Shown here: positions 63,371 to 64,000 of the stretch, one piece after another
How the letters are laid out: each line of letters begins with the position of its first letter
Position numbering within the stretch: position 1 is the first letter of the stretch
Assembly: GCA_014529385.2 (NCBI GenBank)
Contig: CM043944.1
Location: 55,785,768 to 55,849,767, forward strand
Source of the DNA: Adiantum capillus-veneris
Lineage: Eukaryota > Streptophyta > Polypodiopsida > Polypodiales > Pteridaceae
Direction: 5' to 3'
Length of the DNA: 64,000 nt
Made by a program: the position numbers and the translations under genes
The notes under the pieces: generated by a model
Database searches by the model: none
The model's input: the letters and a program-made list of their open reading frames with translations, nothing else
What the model was told of the DNA's origin: nothing

Positions 63371-64000
63371 GATACAAGATTGGGGTTACGAACAAATCTA
63401 CCTAAGGCACGAAGAGCTAATAACGAAAATCAACATGAAGGATCACAGCTATAGAGACGTTTCAAAAACACCAGTGCAAGAATTTAATTCAACCACTGTA
63501 AATGAAAAAGAAATACCTGTATGGATGCAAATGAAAGCGCATGTCTGGATGTGTGGAGAATCTGATTGTGGAGAGATAATCAAAGAGGAATGCGTTTTGG
63601 AAAGATCCGTAGAAGACGAAGCTTATTTCCCAGAACATTTCCCAACATTTATTTGAGCCATTCGGGTGGACTCAAATATTGTCAACCTTGGACATATGTG
63701 TTAACGAATGTACACCTACGAAATTTTGTGACGAAGAAGGATACGACCTAGTAACGTTGCAAATGGCTAGCATCATCCTTGAGTCAGGATCGGAGAGCGA
63801 GGGACAAGAAAAACCTCCACGAGAGACCGAGTGTAAAAGAATAATTGATGAGATATCTGTAGTGAACGATAAGAATCGAATAGAGGAGGAATTCACGGAT
63901 TCACTATGCTGTGACCTTCCACCACTGGACGATGAAATCCAACTGATAGAGGCTGATGATGAAAGGTCAAGCGCATCAGAGACAAATAGGAAATACAGGT
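63371..64000 (+). pseudogene. Gypsy protease-RT acidic linker (runs off window)
   Basis: 63369-63656 is open (VWMCGESDCGEIIKEECVLE). After TGA (63654-63656) another frame is open to the window end. It is strongly acidic (LESGSESEGQEKPPRETECK, LCCDLPPLDDEIQLIEADDE), as expected between protease and RT. No RT motif is reached. Confidence 0.6.

Larger units (their letters stand above)
59100..64000 (+). mobile_element. Ty3/gypsy retrotransposon, gag and protease portion (partial)
   Basis: With the LTR and primer-binding site upstream, this is the 5' half of an element that continues past the window end. Order: gag N-terminus, capsid, zinc knuckles, protease, acidic linker. The RT should start beyond 64000. 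It is of the same lineage as the minus-strand element, judged by shared knuckle layout and linker. Stops at 60012, 60793, 61259, 62418, 63093 and 63360 show that it is inactive. Confidence 0.8.

Overview
The window is repeat-rich nuclear DNA from a plant. The evidence is: Ty1/copia and Ty3/gypsy LTR retrotransposons with plant-type primer-binding sites (complementary to initiator Met tRNA for copia, TTGGCGCC-type for gypsy); GT-AG introns; very long (CT/GA)n and (AC/GT)n microsatellites; and no intact, densely packed genes. The style suggests a large-genome land plant, perhaps a fern or other non-flowering lineage, but I cannot name the species from sequence alone. There is no tRNA, rRNA, CRISPR array or bacterial-type operon.

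Layout. 1-2.6 kb: AT-rich, GT-rich degenerate repeats. 2.6-5.24 kb (+): the most unusual object, an eight-exon, GT-AG-spliced gene relic whose last three exons carry a methyltransferase signature in the beta-class order (motif IV DLPFG first, motif I GCGTAP about 160 residues later). Exons 3 to 8 keep matching splice phases, but two in-frame stops and earlier frameshifts mark it as a pseudogene. A second, diverged copy of its last exon, and probably of the one before, lies at 33.9-34.5 kb. 5.4-9.9 kb: tandem duplications and microsatellites. 10.1-10.9 kb (-): copia pol relic. 13.3-13.5 kb and 18.4-19.4 kb: copia LTR ends with primer-binding sites, the second followed by a broken gag. 21.0-23.4 kb: minisatellite-like region with a recurrent, roughly 55-base fold-back motif. 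24.1-25.4 kb: acidic ORF relic of unknown family. 28.3-33.5 kb: two diverged copies of one unclassified, probably LTR-bearing element. 35-39 kb: a series of short tandem duplications.

38.9-56.8 kb (-): a large, decayed Ty3/gypsy element (gag, protease, RT, RNase H, integrase). A complete-length but broken Ty1/copia element (45.18-52.57 kb, +) is nested between its protease and RT. Downstream of its integrase lie a second retropepsin-like segment and a WVPK-repeat ORF, which are not typical. 56.8-64.0 kb (+): the 5' part of a second gypsy element of the same lineage (LTR, primer-binding site, long leader, gag with three zinc knuckles, protease, acidic linker), cut off by the window edge before its RT; it appears to have truncated the 5' end of the minus-strand element.

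No gene here looks both host-encoded and intact. The coding content is mobile-element decay plus the methyltransferase-like pseudogene family, which is the best candidate for something little described.
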